Source of the DNA: Caryophanales bacterium UBA1737
GTDB taxonomy: Bacteria > Bacillota_I > Bacilli_A > ML615J-28 > CAG-313
Reading direction: 5' to 3'
NCBI GenBank assembly: GCA_002315915.1
Contig: DCIB01000002.1
Coordinates: forward strand, 30,665 to 94,664
DNA: 64,000 nt
Part shown: in pieces, positions 8,232-16,952 of the stretch
How the letters are laid out: each line of letters opens with the position of its first letter
Numbering within the stretch: position 1 is the first letter of the stretch
The notes under the pieces: model-generated
Database searches by the model: none
What the model was told of the DNA's origin: nothing
The model's input: only the letters and a program-made list of their open reading frames with translations
Made by a program: the position numbers and the translations under genes

Positions 8232-11015
8232 ATGGATGAAATTATGCAAATTCTATTAAACTTACCTATAAGTTTAGTCGATTTGTTTATAATTGTGTGT
8301 GCTGTAATAGGCCTATTCTTTGGTTTATTTGGTAAAGCACCACGAAAATTGTGGAGATTAATTTTAGTAATTGGTTCAATAGTTACCGCTTACTTTACTT
8401 ATAATAAGATAATCGATGCAGTTCTAGCAGTTGATGTAAATGCGCTTGCTGAATATATTGACGGATTTACTGTTCCTGCTGGAGTTACTTCGGTAGAAGG
8501 GTTAGTGGCTAGCTACTTAAATGTAAATGGTATAGACTTATCAAGTCTATTACCACTTGCAAAGAGTGTTGTTGGACTAGTTGTATTCTGGGTTGAAGCA
8601 TTAGTATTAATGCTAGTAACTAGAGTATTATTTGGTTGGATTGCATTTGCTATTTGCGGTAAAAAACGTAAAAAACATACTGCTGTTAAAACACTTGGTT
8701 TAATTGGTGCTGCAAAAGGTGCTATTGTAGGTGTAATGATTATCATTCCTCTACTTGTATTATCACCACTTGTAGGACAAGCCGATGTATTACTTGATAC
8801 AGCTGATAAGATTATGGCTGCATTCCCTGCTGATAGTGGAGCATCTACTACATCTGCAAAAGATGATGATGCTTATGTAATGGTTGTTGATGCAACAAAT
8901 CCAACTACAGCTTCAAGAGAAACTATCTATGATAAATTAGGTATTGATAAAACAACTATTCAAGTTGTTGCAAAATCATTTAAAGCTGATGGAGAAAGTG
9001 GATCATCATTTATTTGTTCATCTACTTCAACATTAATGGATAAAGGTAATCTTGCCTTTGTTACATATAAAGCTTCTGATGATGCAAATGCTACAACTTG
9101 TAACTTTGTTACAGATTTAACTGGACTTGCTGATGCTGTAAAATCCGTTGCAGAAGTATTACCTGAAGTAACTGATGATAATGGTGTATTTGATATGGCA
9201 AAACTTACTGCCGTATTATCTGTTGAAACACCAACTGATACTACTACTCCAGTTCCTGAAGCAACTCAAAAATTATTAAATGCTAAATCTAAATTAACTA
9301 CAGCTGTACAAAAAACTGTAAGTGTTGGTATCGTTTCTGAAGTATTACCTTCTATTGCAGAAAGTGCTCTTGAAAGTGATGCAGTTAAAGAAATGTTAAA
9401 TGAATCACTTGGTGATTTAGCTCCAGTTGTAACTAACTCTATTAAAGCAGTTGTAAATACTGAACCTGAAAAGATGGCAGAATCTATTGTATCTATTGGT
9501 GGATCTGCTGTTCAAACAGTTGTATTAATGAATGAAATTAATCCAGATGGTGGTGATTTATCATTAGAAGCAATTATTGCTTTAATTGAAAGTGATGACT
9601 TTGATGTTGATACTCAATTAAAACCTGTTTTAAAAGGTATGTTACAAAACCCTCTAATTGTTTCAACATTAACTGCTGCCAAAGATTCATTTGATTGTGG
9701 TGATCCATTAATCAATGCTGTTGTTCATAATGTTAGTCTTGCAAATATGGTTGATGATTTATGGCCAGTTATTGCTGCTGCATGTGATTTATTACCAATA
9801 TTTGCTCCAAATGGTGAATTTGTTCAAGATGTAACAACTGTTCTTCCTACAGCTTATACTGGAATTTGTACTTTAATTAATGCTGCATTATCATGTAATT
9901 TAGTAAAAGATACTGCACTAGTTGTTGTAAATAATTATTTAACATCAACTAAAGTTGAAGATGCTGAAGTAAAAGCATATTTATCAATGGCAGGTTTTGG
10001 AACTAATGAAACTACAAATAAAGCAATATACGATGCTGCAAAAACTGATATCATGTCTGTTGTTGCTGCTGTTGGTCCATTACTTCCAGTTGTTCTTGCT
10101 TTATCTTCAGGTGATGAAGTTAACTATGCTACATTATTAACTAATGATAATGTAACTAAAGCACTTAATGTTGTTGATGTTTTATTATCAACTAATGTTG
10201 TAACTACTATTGCATGTAAGATGGCTAATAAAGCAGTTGTTGCTTATGCTGCTGAAACTGACCCTGCAAAGAAGGCTGCTGATGTTACTGGAATGCTAGC
10301 TGCATTAGCTGGTTTCGGAAATGCAGAAACTGATGAAACAGTTTATGGCGCTATTGTTGATGATGTAATTACTATATTAGCTGCTGGTTGTGGTGTATTA
10401 CCATATGCATTTGATACTACTGGTAAATTTGATGTTATAAATATTTTAACAGCAAACGATAATGCAGGTGTTACAGCTGCCCTAACTGCTGTTAATACAG
10501 TACTTGATACTGCAACTGTTAAACGTATTGCAAAAGGATTCATTAATGGTACAGTTACTGCTTATGCAGCAAAAGATGCTGATGCTAAAGCTGCTGATAT
10601 GATTGGTACATTATTATGTGTAGCAACAAGTGCTGCAACATTAGATGATGACGGAATAACTTCTTTATTAACTGATGTTAAAGGTGTTATTTCTAATGCA
10701 GCTGGATTATTACCATATGTATTTGATGCTGATGGTAAATTTAATATAGCTGTATTAGGCGGATATTTAGAAATGGTTGATTCAACAACTCCTAAACATC
10801 CAACAGAATTTAATGCTATTTGTACTGTAATTGGTAATTTAATTGCTAATACAACAGTAGCTAAATTCTTAAATGCTCAAGTTTTAGGAAGTCTATTACC
10901 AGATATGCCTGCTGAAGCATTTACTGGATTTAATGGTTCTGAAACAGAAGTTTCAACAGTTTTACAATTTATTGGAAATATGTTATCTTCAATGAACCAA
11001 GAACCAGCTGAATAG
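8232..11015 (+). CDS. Large CvpA-like membrane protein with tandem about 100-residue repeats
   Basis: Residues 1-180 hold about four membrane helices in a CvpA-like pattern (VDLFIIVCAVIGLFFGLFGK; later VKTLGLIGAAKGAIVGVM). The remaining roughly 740 residues are Ala/Val/Thr/Asp-rich and soluble. They carry a recurring unit with the core LLP-y-(F/V)-d-x-(D/T)-G-k-F, visible near residues 308, 518, 614, 720 and 823, so spaced about 96-106 residues where tandem. CvpA relatives are around 160-200 aa, so the repeat extension is unusual. Few charged catalytic residues stand out, and the repeats are probably structural or exposed outside the membrane. It is a single-gene unit with its own promoter and terminator; function unknown. 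Confidence 0.6.
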   Translation: MDEIMQILLNLPISLVDLFIIVCAVIGLFFGLFGKAPRKLWRLILVIGSIVTAYFTYNKIIDAVLAVDVNALAEYIDGFTVPAGVTSVEGLVASYLNVNGIDLSSLLPLAKSVVGLVVFWVEALVLMLVTRVLFGWIAFAICGKKRKKHTAVKTLGLIGAAKGAIVGVMIIIPLLVLSPLVGQADVLLDTADKIMAAFPADSGASTTSAKDDDAYVMVVDATNPTTASRETIYDKLGIDKTTIQVVAKSFKADGESGSSFICSSTSTLMDKGNLAFVTYKASDDANATTCNFVTDLTGLADAVKSVAEVLPEVTDDNGVFDMAKLTAVLSVETPTDTTTPVPEATQKLLNAKSKLTTAVQKTVSVGIVSEVLPSIAESALESDAVKEMLNESLGDLAPVVTNSIKAVVNTEPEKMAESIVSIGGSAVQTVVLMNEINPDGGDLSLEAIIALIESDDFDVDTQLKPVLKGMLQNPLIVSTLTAAKDSFDCGDPLINAVVHNVSLANMVDDLWPVIAAACDLLPIFAPNGEFVQDVTTVLPTAYTGICTLINAALSCNLVKDTALVVVNNYLTSTKVEDAEVKAYLSMAGFGTNETTNKAIYDAAKTDIMSVVAAVGPLLPVVLALSSGDEVNYATLLTNDNVTKALNVVDVLLSTNVVTTIACKMANKAVVAYAAETDPAKKAADVTGMLAALAGFGNAETDETVYGAIVDDVITILAAGCGVLPYAFDTTGKFDVINILTANDNAGVTAALTAVNTVLDTATVKRIAKGFINGTVTAYAAKDADAKAADMIGTLLCVATSAATLDDDGITSLLTDVKGVISNAAGLLPYVFDADGKFNIAVLGGYLEMVDSTTPKHPTEFNAICTVIGNLIANTTVAKFLNAQVLGSLLPDMPAEAFTGFNGSETEVSTVLQFIGNMLSSMNQEPAE

Positions 11016-11035
11016 CATATTTATTAATTAAAAAT

Positions 11036-11068
11036 AAATCGGATTTATAATTAAATCCGATTTTTTAT
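11036..11068 (+). terminator. Terminator after repeat protein
   Basis: AAATCGGATTTA (11036-11047) pairs with TAAATCCGATTT (11052-11063), loop TAAT, followed by a T run. Confidence 0.85.
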
Positions 11069-11080
11069 TTGGCTGAAACA

Positions 11081-11108
11081 TTGAAAAAAATAAATAATGT
11101 GATAAAAT
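11081..11108 (+). promoter_or_regulatory. Promoter of the Na+-decarboxylase operon
   Basis: TTGAAA (11081-11086), 16-base spacer, extended -10 TGATAAAAT (11100-11108). An in-frame ATG at 11107 overlaps the -10 box, which supports the downstream start at 11161. Confidence 0.7.
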
Positions 11109-11160
11109 GTTTTTGAAGTATTTGGATATTTTTGCTATATCCACTTTAGGAGACAATAAA

Positions 11161-12564
11161 ATGGGAGTACAAGTAGTAGAAACATCTCTAAGAGATGGTC
11201 ATCAATCCTTAATGGCAACTCGTTTAAAAACAGATGAAATAGTACCTGTTGCGGAAATATTAGATAAAGCAGGATATTATGCATTAGAAGTATGGGGTGG
11301 TGCAACATTTGATGCATGCATACGTTTTTTAAACGAAGATCCTTGGGAAAGATTAGATAAAATTAAAGCTGTTTGTAAAAATACAAAATTACAAATGTTA
11401 TTTAGAGGACAAAATATTTTAGGGTATCATCATTATGCAGATGATATAGTAGAAAAGTTTGTTGAAAAATCTCTAGAACATGGTATTAATGTAATAAGAG
11501 TTTTTGATGCATTAAATGATGTTAGGAATTTAAAAAGTGCAGTAGATGCAGTTAATAAATATAAGTCTAAATATAATGCAGAATGCCAAATAGCTGTATC
11601 TTATACTACATCTCCAGTACATACTATAGATTATTTTGTAGAATTAGCTAAAAAAATAGATAAAATGGGAGCTGATTCTATATGTATTAAAGATATGGCA
11701 GGGGTATTACTTCCTGATTCTGCTTATGAACTTGTTAAAAGATTAAAAGAAGTAACAAAACTTCCTATTGAAATGCATAGTCATTGTACAGGTGGTATAG
11801 CAGAAATGATGTATCGTAAAGCAATAGAAGCTGGTGTTGATAGAATTGATACAGCGTTATCTCCACTTGGTGGTGGTACATCACAACCATGTACAGAATC
11901 TTTTGCATATTCATTAGAAAATACAAAATATGATACAGGATTAAATATTGATTTGTTAAATAAAGCAGCTGATTTATTAAATAAGTCTAAAAATAAATAT
12001 GTAACTGATGGTACATTTAATACTAAAGCTCTTAATTTAAATCCTAATATATTAAAATATCAAGTTCCTGGTGGAATGTTATCAAATCTTATGAGTCAAT
12101 TAAAAGCACAAAATGCTATGGATAAATTTGATGATGTATTAAAAGAAATCCCAAATGTTAGAAAAGATTTAGGATATCCACCACTTGTTACTCCGTTATC
12201 TCAAATGGTTGGTACTCAAGCAGTTATGAATATCTTATTTGGTGAAAGATATAAAAGTTGTCCAAAAGAAATAGTTGAATACTTAAAAGGTAATTATGGA
12301 CAAGCACCTTCAAAAGTAAATTTAGATGTTCAAAAGAAAATAATTGGTGATATAGAACCAATTACATATAGACCTGCTGATAAAATTGAACCTGAATTTA
12401 ATAAAATTAAAGAAAAATATAAAGATATTTGTAAAACAGATGAAGATGTTTTAACTTGTGCTCAATTTGAAAATGTTGCAGTTAAATTCTTAACTGAAAA
12501 ATATAACCCTACTATTAAAGAAGATAATGAAGTTATTGAATTTAATATGGAGATAGGAAAATAA
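11161..12564 (+). CDS. oadA: Oxaloacetate/pyruvate-family decarboxylase alpha subunit (carboxyltransferase)
   Basis: The 467-aa carboxyltransferase moves CO2 from a keto acid (oxaloacetate in characterised OadA) to biotin. Visible are ETSLRDGHQSLMATR at the N-terminus, FRGQNILGYHHYADD, SYTTSPVHT, a KDMAG segment with the catalytic lysine, and MHSHCTGG metal ligands. The usual C-terminal biotinyl domain is absent and encoded separately at 12874. The start is the ATG at 11161 with AGGAG at 11148-11152. It forms an operon with gamma, biotin carrier and beta subunits. Oxaloacetate is the likeliest substrate, but methylmalonyl-CoA-type systems use a different alpha. Confidence 0.9.
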   Translation: MGVQVVETSLRDGHQSLMATRLKTDEIVPVAEILDKAGYYALEVWGGATFDACIRFLNEDPWERLDKIKAVCKNTKLQMLFRGQNILGYHHYADDIVEKFVEKSLEHGINVIRVFDALNDVRNLKSAVDAVNKYKSKYNAECQIAVSYTTSPVHTIDYFVELAKKIDKMGADSICIKDMAGVLLPDSAYELVKRLKEVTKLPIEMHSHCTGGIAEMMYRKAIEAGVDRIDTALSPLGGGTSQPCTESFAYSLENTKYDTGLNIDLLNKAADLLNKSKNKYVTDGTFNTKALNLNPNILKYQVPGGMLSNLMSQLKAQNAMDKFDDVLKEIPNVRKDLGYPPLVTPLSQMVGTQAVMNILFGERYKSCPKEIVEYLKGNYGQAPSKVNLDVQKKIIGDIEPITYRPADKIEPEFNKIKEKYKDICKTDEDVLTCAQFENVAVKFLTEKYNPTIKEDNEVIEFNMEIGK

Positions 12565-12565
12565 T

Positions 12566-12856
12566 ATGATTGATGTAAATAATTTATCATTTGGAGGAGC
12601 ATGCTTATTATCTTTAATATGTATGCTTATAGTATTTGGAGTATTATTCTTACTTTGGGGACTTGTTGCGTTAATGAATACATTAACATCAAAAAGTAAA
12701 AAAAGTATTAAAGTTCTAGATAATTCTAATACTACTTATCAAAATATAGAAGATATTACTGATCCTGATATGATGGTAGCTGCTTTGGTTGCATCTATAG
12801 ATTATCATGATGAAGTAAAAAAAGATGTTCGTGTTAAATCAATTAAAGAATTATAG
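12566..12856 (+). CDS. Decarboxylase gamma subunit (OadG-like membrane anchor)
   Basis: This 96-aa protein has a single N-terminal membrane helix (about residues 10-38) followed by a charged tail, the usual OadG form. In characterised pumps gamma ties the alpha subunit and biotin domain to the membrane beta subunit. The start is one base after the oadA stop and the biotin carrier gene follows, which is the main support for the name because OadG sequences are poorly conserved. The tail contains a TDPDMMVAALVASIDYH segment, similar to the OadG/DUF C-terminal helix that contacts alpha. Confidence 0.8.
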   Translation: MIDVNNLSFGGACLLSLICMLIVFGVLFLLWGLVALMNTLTSKSKKSIKVLDNSNTTYQNIEDITDPDMMVAALVASIDYHDEVKKDVRVKSIKEL

Positions 12857-12873
12857 AAGGATTAGGTATATAT

Positions 12874-13194
12874 ATGAAAGTTTATAAAATTAAAGTAAAT
12901 GGTAAAACATACGAAGTAGAAGTAGAAAGTGTAACTGAATCAAATAATAAAATTGAAGAACCAGTTAAATCTTTAGAAGGAACAAAAGTTGTTAAAGCAC
13001 CAATGGCTGGAGCTATTATTGATGTAAAGGTAAGTGTTGGTTCTAAGGTTAAAGTTGGTGATACTTTAGTTATTCTAGAAGCAATGAAGTTAGAAAATGA
13101 AGTAAAATCACAAGTATCAGGAACTGTTACTGAAATTAAAGTATCAAAAGGTACTCAAGTTAAAAACGGTGACGTTATTATAATTGTAGGTTAA
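12874..13194 (+). CDS. Biotin carboxyl carrier protein of the decarboxylase
   Basis: This 106-aa protein is a biotinyl domain carrying CO2 between the alpha and beta subunits. The biotinylation motif EAMKLEN is present, with the target lysine at about residue 72, flanked by the paired-hairpin signature VKAPMAGAII and GDVIIIVG. Residues 1-35 form a small N-terminal region (VYKIKVNGKTYEVEVE) typical of OadA/Gcd biotin proteins. A separate carrier subunit is typical of glutaconyl- and methylmalonyl-CoA decarboxylases and some OAD systems. BirA for its modification is encoded 1.2 kb downstream. Confidence 0.93.
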   Translation: MKVYKIKVNGKTYEVEVESVTESNNKIEEPVKSLEGTKVVKAPMAGAIIDVKVSVGSKVKVGDTLVILEAMKLENEVKSQVSGTVTEIKVSKGTQVKNGDVIIIVG

Positions 13195-13198
13195 TTAA

Positions 13199-14365
13199 AT
13201 GGAAGATTTATTAAAAAATTTCATTGAACAAATGGGATTCTTTAGTAATGGTCAATTTGATATTACAGCTTTTTTATTAAGAATTGTAATGATTATTGTA
13301 GCTTTAGTATTAATATATTTAGCTATTGCAAAAGGATTTGAACCATACTTATTAATCCCTATTGGTATAGGTATGTTATTAGTAAATCTTGCTCCATCAC
13401 TATATTCATCAGGAGTAAATGGTGAAGCACCAGGTTTATTATATACATTACATCAAGGTATATCATATGAGTTGTTTCCACCACTAATATTTTTAGGAAT
13501 AGGTGCAACAACAGATTTTGGACCACTTATCTCTAGACCATCTAGTTTAATACTAGGAGCTGCAGCACAACTTGGTATATTTATTACCTTTATTGGTGCA
13601 GTATCATTGTTTGGATTTACTCCAAAACAAGCAGCATCAATAGGTATTATTGGTGGTGCTGATGGACCAACCGCAATATTTTTATCAAATAAATTAATTG
13701 GCCAAACTGATCCAATGCTTTGTGCTTCAATTGCTGTTGTAGCATATTCATACATGGCACTTGTTCCAGTAATTCAACCTCCTATTATTAAGTTATTAAC
13801 AACTAAAAAAGAACGTATGATTCATATGGAACAAACAAGAGATGTTACTAAACTTGAAAGAGTAATGTTCCCTATCTTAGTTATGATAGTAGTAATTCTA
13901 TTATTACCATCATGTGCTTCATTAATTGGAATGCTTATGCTTGGTAACTTAATAAAAGAATCTGGTGTTGTTCCAAATTTAGTTGATGCATCTTGTAAAA
14001 CTATTATGTATATGGTAACAATATTTTTGGGTTTATCAGTTGGATCAACTGCCATACTTACTAATTTAGACCAAGCATTAAGTTTCTTAAAAATATTAAT
14101 TCTAGGAGCTGTTGCGTTTTCGTTTGCTACAGCAGGTGGTGTATTAATTGGAAAACTTATGTGTAAGATTTCTAAAGGCAAAATTAATCCTATGATTGGA
14201 GCTGCAGGAGTATCTGCAGTACCAATGGCAGCAAGAGTAGTTCATAAATTAGGTCAAGAAGAAGATTCTTCTAATTATCTTCTAATGCATGCTATGGGAC
14301 CTAATGTTGCAGGTGTTATTGGTAGTGCTGTTGCAGCTGGATTATTACTTAGTTTCTTTGGATAA
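13199..14365 (+). CDS. oadB: Na+-translocating decarboxylase beta subunit
   Basis: This 388-aa polytopic membrane protein decarboxylates carboxybiotin and exports Na+, turning decarboxylation into a sodium gradient. It has about nine hydrophobic segments and the family signature IGIIGGADGPTAIFLSNKL (about residues 151-168), where the Asp of GADGPT is essential for Na+ in studied enzymes. The C-terminal GAAGVSAVPMAARV and HAMGPNVAGVIGSAVAAG are also typical. The start follows the carrier stop by 4 bases with only a weak GTAGG site. The family call is firm. Confidence 0.95.
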   Translation: MEDLLKNFIEQMGFFSNGQFDITAFLLRIVMIIVALVLIYLAIAKGFEPYLLIPIGIGMLLVNLAPSLYSSGVNGEAPGLLYTLHQGISYELFPPLIFLGIGATTDFGPLISRPSSLILGAAAQLGIFITFIGAVSLFGFTPKQAASIGIIGGADGPTAIFLSNKLIGQTDPMLCASIAVVAYSYMALVPVIQPPIIKLLTTKKERMIHMEQTRDVTKLERVMFPILVMIVVILLLPSCASLIGMLMLGNLIKESGVVPNLVDASCKTIMYMVTIFLGLSVGSTAILTNLDQALSFLKILILGAVAFSFATAGGVLIGKLMCKISKGKINPMIGAAGVSAVPMAARVVHKLGQEEDSSNYLLMHAMGPNVAGVIGSAVAAGLLLSFFG

Positions 14366-14368
14366 TAT

Positions 14369-14396
14369 AAATGCTAGTATCTTTACTAGCATTTAT
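14369..14396 (+). terminator. Terminator after oadB
   Basis: AAATGCTAGTA (14369-14379) pairs with TACTAGCATTT (14384-14394) around TCTT; the trailing run is short (ATTTATTT), so some read-through into birA is possible. Confidence 0.7.
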
Positions 14397-14413
14397 TTAT
14401 TAATGAGGTAGTT

Positions 14414-15106
14414 ATGAATATTATTAAATTAAATGAAGTATCTTCAACAAATGATTATATTAAAGAAAATATAAATGTTTTAAAATCTAATACACTAGTA
14501 TATGCTTCATCACAAACAAATGGTAAAGGTAGACTTGGTAGAACTTGGTATAGTAATAAAGATGAAAACATTTTAGCTTCTATATATATTGATAATTTAG
14601 ATGAAAATACAATATATTTATCTAGTATTATTGTTGGATGTGCTATTCACAAAATATTATTAAAATATTTAGATAATTTATTTATAAAATGGCCAAATGA
14701 TTTAATTGTTAATGATAAAAAAATATGTGGTGTTTTATGTGAATTAATAAATAATAAATTAATAATTGGATTTGGAATTAACGTTAATCAAAAAGAATTC
14801 ATTGGTGAATATCATTTTAAACCAACTTCATTAATTAATGAAATAAAAAAAGAAACAGATATTAATGAATTATTAAAAGATATATATAATTCTATTATTA
14901 ATGAATTTAATATTTTTAAAAATAATTCATTAGATATTATTAATTATTTTAATGATAATCTTTATGGCAAAGGAAAAACTGTTAGTTTTAAGATTAATAA
15001 TCTTCAAGCAAAAGGAGTTATCTCTAAAGTAGATAATAATGGTCATTTAGTATTAAAAATGAATAATAATTATATAACTATTGATAGCGGTGAAATTATA
15101 TTTTAA
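14414..15106 (+). CDS. birA: Biotin-[acetyl-CoA-carboxylase] ligase (BirA catalytic type)
   Basis: This enzyme activates biotin to biotinyl-AMP and attaches it to the carrier lysine. The 230-aa protein has SSTNDYIKE at the start, the biotin/ATP loop NGKGRLGRTWYS (about residues 36-47), KWPNDLIVNDKKICGVLCE, and a small C-terminal SH3-like domain. The N-terminal helix-turn-helix of regulatory BirA is missing, so it should only modify, not repress. The start is at 14414 with GAGGTAG upstream. Its place next to the decarboxylase suggests that the carrier at 12874 is its main substrate. Confidence 0.93.
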   Translation: MNIIKLNEVSSTNDYIKENINVLKSNTLVYASSQTNGKGRLGRTWYSNKDENILASIYIDNLDENTIYLSSIIVGCAIHKILLKYLDNLFIKWPNDLIVNDKKICGVLCELINNKLIIGFGINVNQKEFIGEYHFKPTSLINEIKKETDINELLKDIYNSIINEFNIFKNNSLDIINYFNDNLYGKGKTVSFKINNLQAKGVISKVDNNGHLVLKMNNNYITIDSGEIIF

Positions 15107-15136
15107 AATAGCATTTATAAAAATGCTATTTTTATT
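15105..15136 (+). terminator. Terminator after birA
   Basis: AAAATAGCATT (15105-15115) pairs with AATGCTATTTT (15122-15132), followed by T-rich sequence; it overlaps the birA stop. Confidence 0.75.
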
Positions 15137-15167
15137 TTACTTATCCTATTAAATTAAATTTAAAATT

Positions 15168-15176
15168 TGATATAAT
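15168..15176 (+). promoter_or_regulatory. Extended -10 promoter of the SDR/DUF1295 cluster
   Basis: TGATATAAT at 15168-15176; no strong -35 is seen 17 bases upstream. AAAGGAG precedes the first gene. Confidence 0.6.
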
Positions 15177-15243
15177 ATTAATGTATAAGAATCTTTTTAG
15201 ATTATTTACATAAAACAATTTAATACTATAAAAGGAGAACAAA

Positions 15244-16110
15244 ATGAAAGTTGTTTTAGCTGGAGCTTTCGGTAACCTTGGTGCCGAAATTCTAAAATCT
15301 CTTGTTAAAGCTGGACATGATGTTGTTGCAGCTGATTTAAAAGAAAGAGATGTTGAAGGAACAAATAAAAAATATAAATTTGTTTCTATTGATGCAACTA
15401 ATCCTGAAACATTAAAAGGATTATGCGATGGTGCTGATGTTGTTATTACTACTATGGGTTTAACAAGCGCATCAACTAAAGTTACTTCATATGATATTGA
15501 TTATCAAGGTAACTTAAATTTACTTAATGAAGCAAAAGCTGCTAAAGTAAAACATTTCACTTATATTTCTGTTATTTCATGTGATTTACCAGGAGCAGAA
15601 AAAGTTCCTATGTTACATGCTAAATTCTTATTTGAAAAAGAATTAGAAGCAAGTGGAATTAGTTATGTAATTCATAGACCAACTGGTTATTTCTATGATA
15701 TTGCAAAAGTATTTAAACCATATGTTGATAATGGTGAAATGAAATTATTAAAAGGTTATGGATATGTTAAAGCAAATGTTGTTGACTGCCCTGATTTTGC
15801 AGAATTCATTGTAAAGAGTATGTTAGATGATAACAAACTATATAATGTAGGTGGTAAAGAAACATATTCATATATGCAAATGGCTAAAATGTGTTTTGAT
15901 GCTGCTGATAAAGCATTACTTGTATCATGGAGTCCTAAATGGATGTTTGGATTACTTGCTAATATGCTTAAAAAACAAGGCAAACATGACATTATCCTAT
16001 TTAGCCAATGGTCTTTAAGCCATGATTTAGTTGGTGATACTATTGTTGGAAAAGGCTCTTTTAAAGAATATGTATCAAAATATTTTGCTAAAGACGGAGG
16101 TAACAAATAA
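15244..16110 (+). CDS. NAD(P)-binding SDR-family oxidoreductase (NmrA-like)
   Basis: This 288-aa protein begins with a Rossmann glycine motif GAFGNLGAEIL (residues 6-16), then DLKERDVEGTN and DATNPETLKGLCDGADVVITTMG, the pattern of atypical/extended SDRs that recognise NAD(P). HFTYISVISC fits the strand before the active site, but the canonical Y-x-x-x-K is not clear. Catalysis is therefore uncertain, and it could be an NAD(P)-sensing protein. It has a strong AAAGGAG ribosome site. It overlaps the DUF1295 gene by one base (TAATG), and the two should be co-expressed. Confidence 0.8.
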   Translation: MKVVLAGAFGNLGAEILKSLVKAGHDVVAADLKERDVEGTNKKYKFVSIDATNPETLKGLCDGADVVITTMGLTSASTKVTSYDIDYQGNLNLLNEAKAAKVKHFTYISVISCDLPGAEKVPMLHAKFLFEKELEASGISYVIHRPTGYFYDIAKVFKPYVDNGEMKLLKGYGYVKANVVDCPDFAEFIVKSMLDDNKLYNVGGKETYSYMQMAKMCFDAADKALLVSWSPKWMFGLLANMLKKQGKHDIILFSQWSLSHDLVGDTIVGKGSFKEYVSKYFAKDGGNK

Positions 16111-16952
16111 TGCCATTTAATGCAGCTTGGTTAGTATTAGTTGGAGCAGCAATGCTTGGTTGCTGTATTGGATTTAAAAAATTTATTTGGTTCTTATCTA
16201 TAGGATATGGATTAGGTATTTTATGTATAGGTGTTGCTATGTTTATACTTGCACTTTGTGCTGGTGTTAATTTAATTAGCGCATTACCATTCTATTTAAT
16301 GTGTTTAGTATTAGTAGTTTATGGTGCAAGACTTGGATTATTCTTATTATTTAGAGAAATGAAGAATGCTTCATATAAAAAGACTTTAGATACTGTTGCA
16401 AAAACAGATAAGAAAACTCCTATATTTGTAAGCATTTCTATGTGGATTATGAATTCATTTTTATTCTTTGCTCAAGCATCTGGATTATATTACCGTGCTT
16501 TTAATGGTAAAGCAGTAGATTGTATTAAGGATCCAGTTATGTGGGTAGGCCTTGTAATTAGTGTTATTGGTGTAGTATTAGAAGCAGTAGCTGATGCACA
16601 AAAATCTAAAGAAAAGAAAGAAAATCCTCATATGGCAGCTACAAAAGGTGTATTTAAATTATGTCGTTGCCCTAACTATTTCGGTGAAATGTTAGTATGG
16701 ACTGGTGTATTAGTTTCTGCAGTTAATGTATTAAATACATTTGGTGAATGGTTTGTAGTATTACTTGGATGGGTATTAATTTGCTATATTATGATTAATG
16801 GTGCTCAACGTTTAGAAAAACGTCATGTTAAAAACTATGGTACTAACCCAGAATACGTTGCATATGCTCGTAAAACACCAATTATTATTCCATTCATTCC
16901 TCTATATAATTTAAATACTGTAGTATATAGAGACGAAACAATTGATAAATAA
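16110..16952 (+). CDS. DUF1295 / steroid 5-alpha-reductase-like membrane protein
   Basis: This 280-aa polytopic protein has about six or seven membrane helices. The C-terminal region contains the DUF1295 signature LCRCPNYFGEMLVWTGV, followed by LEKRHVKNYGTNPEYVAYARKTPIIIPFIP. The family is related to 3-oxo-5-alpha-steroid 4-dehydrogenases and isoprenylcysteine methyltransferases, but bacterial substrates are mostly unknown. GGAGG lies just before the start, inside the SDR gene. Its pairing with an NAD(P)-binding protein suggests a reductase acting on a lipid-soluble compound; this is inference. Confidence 0.82.
   Translation: MPFNAAWLVLVGAAMLGCCIGFKKFIWFLSIGYGLGILCIGVAMFILALCAGVNLISALPFYLMCLVLVVYGARLGLFLLFREMKNASYKKTLDTVAKTDKKTPIFVSISMWIMNSFLFFAQASGLYYRAFNGKAVDCIKDPVMWVGLVISVIGVVLEAVADAQKSKEKKENPHMAATKGVFKLCRCPNYFGEMLVWTGVLVSAVNVLNTFGEWFVVLLGWVLICYIMINGAQRLEKRHVKNYGTNPEYVAYARKTPIIIPFIPLYNLNTVVYRDETIDK

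Noticed and set aside
13822..14181. 119-residue open frame on the minus strand
   Set aside because: Antisense shadow of the decarboxylase beta subunit.
15756..16106. 116-residue open frame on the minus strand
   Set aside because: Antisense shadow of the SDR gene.
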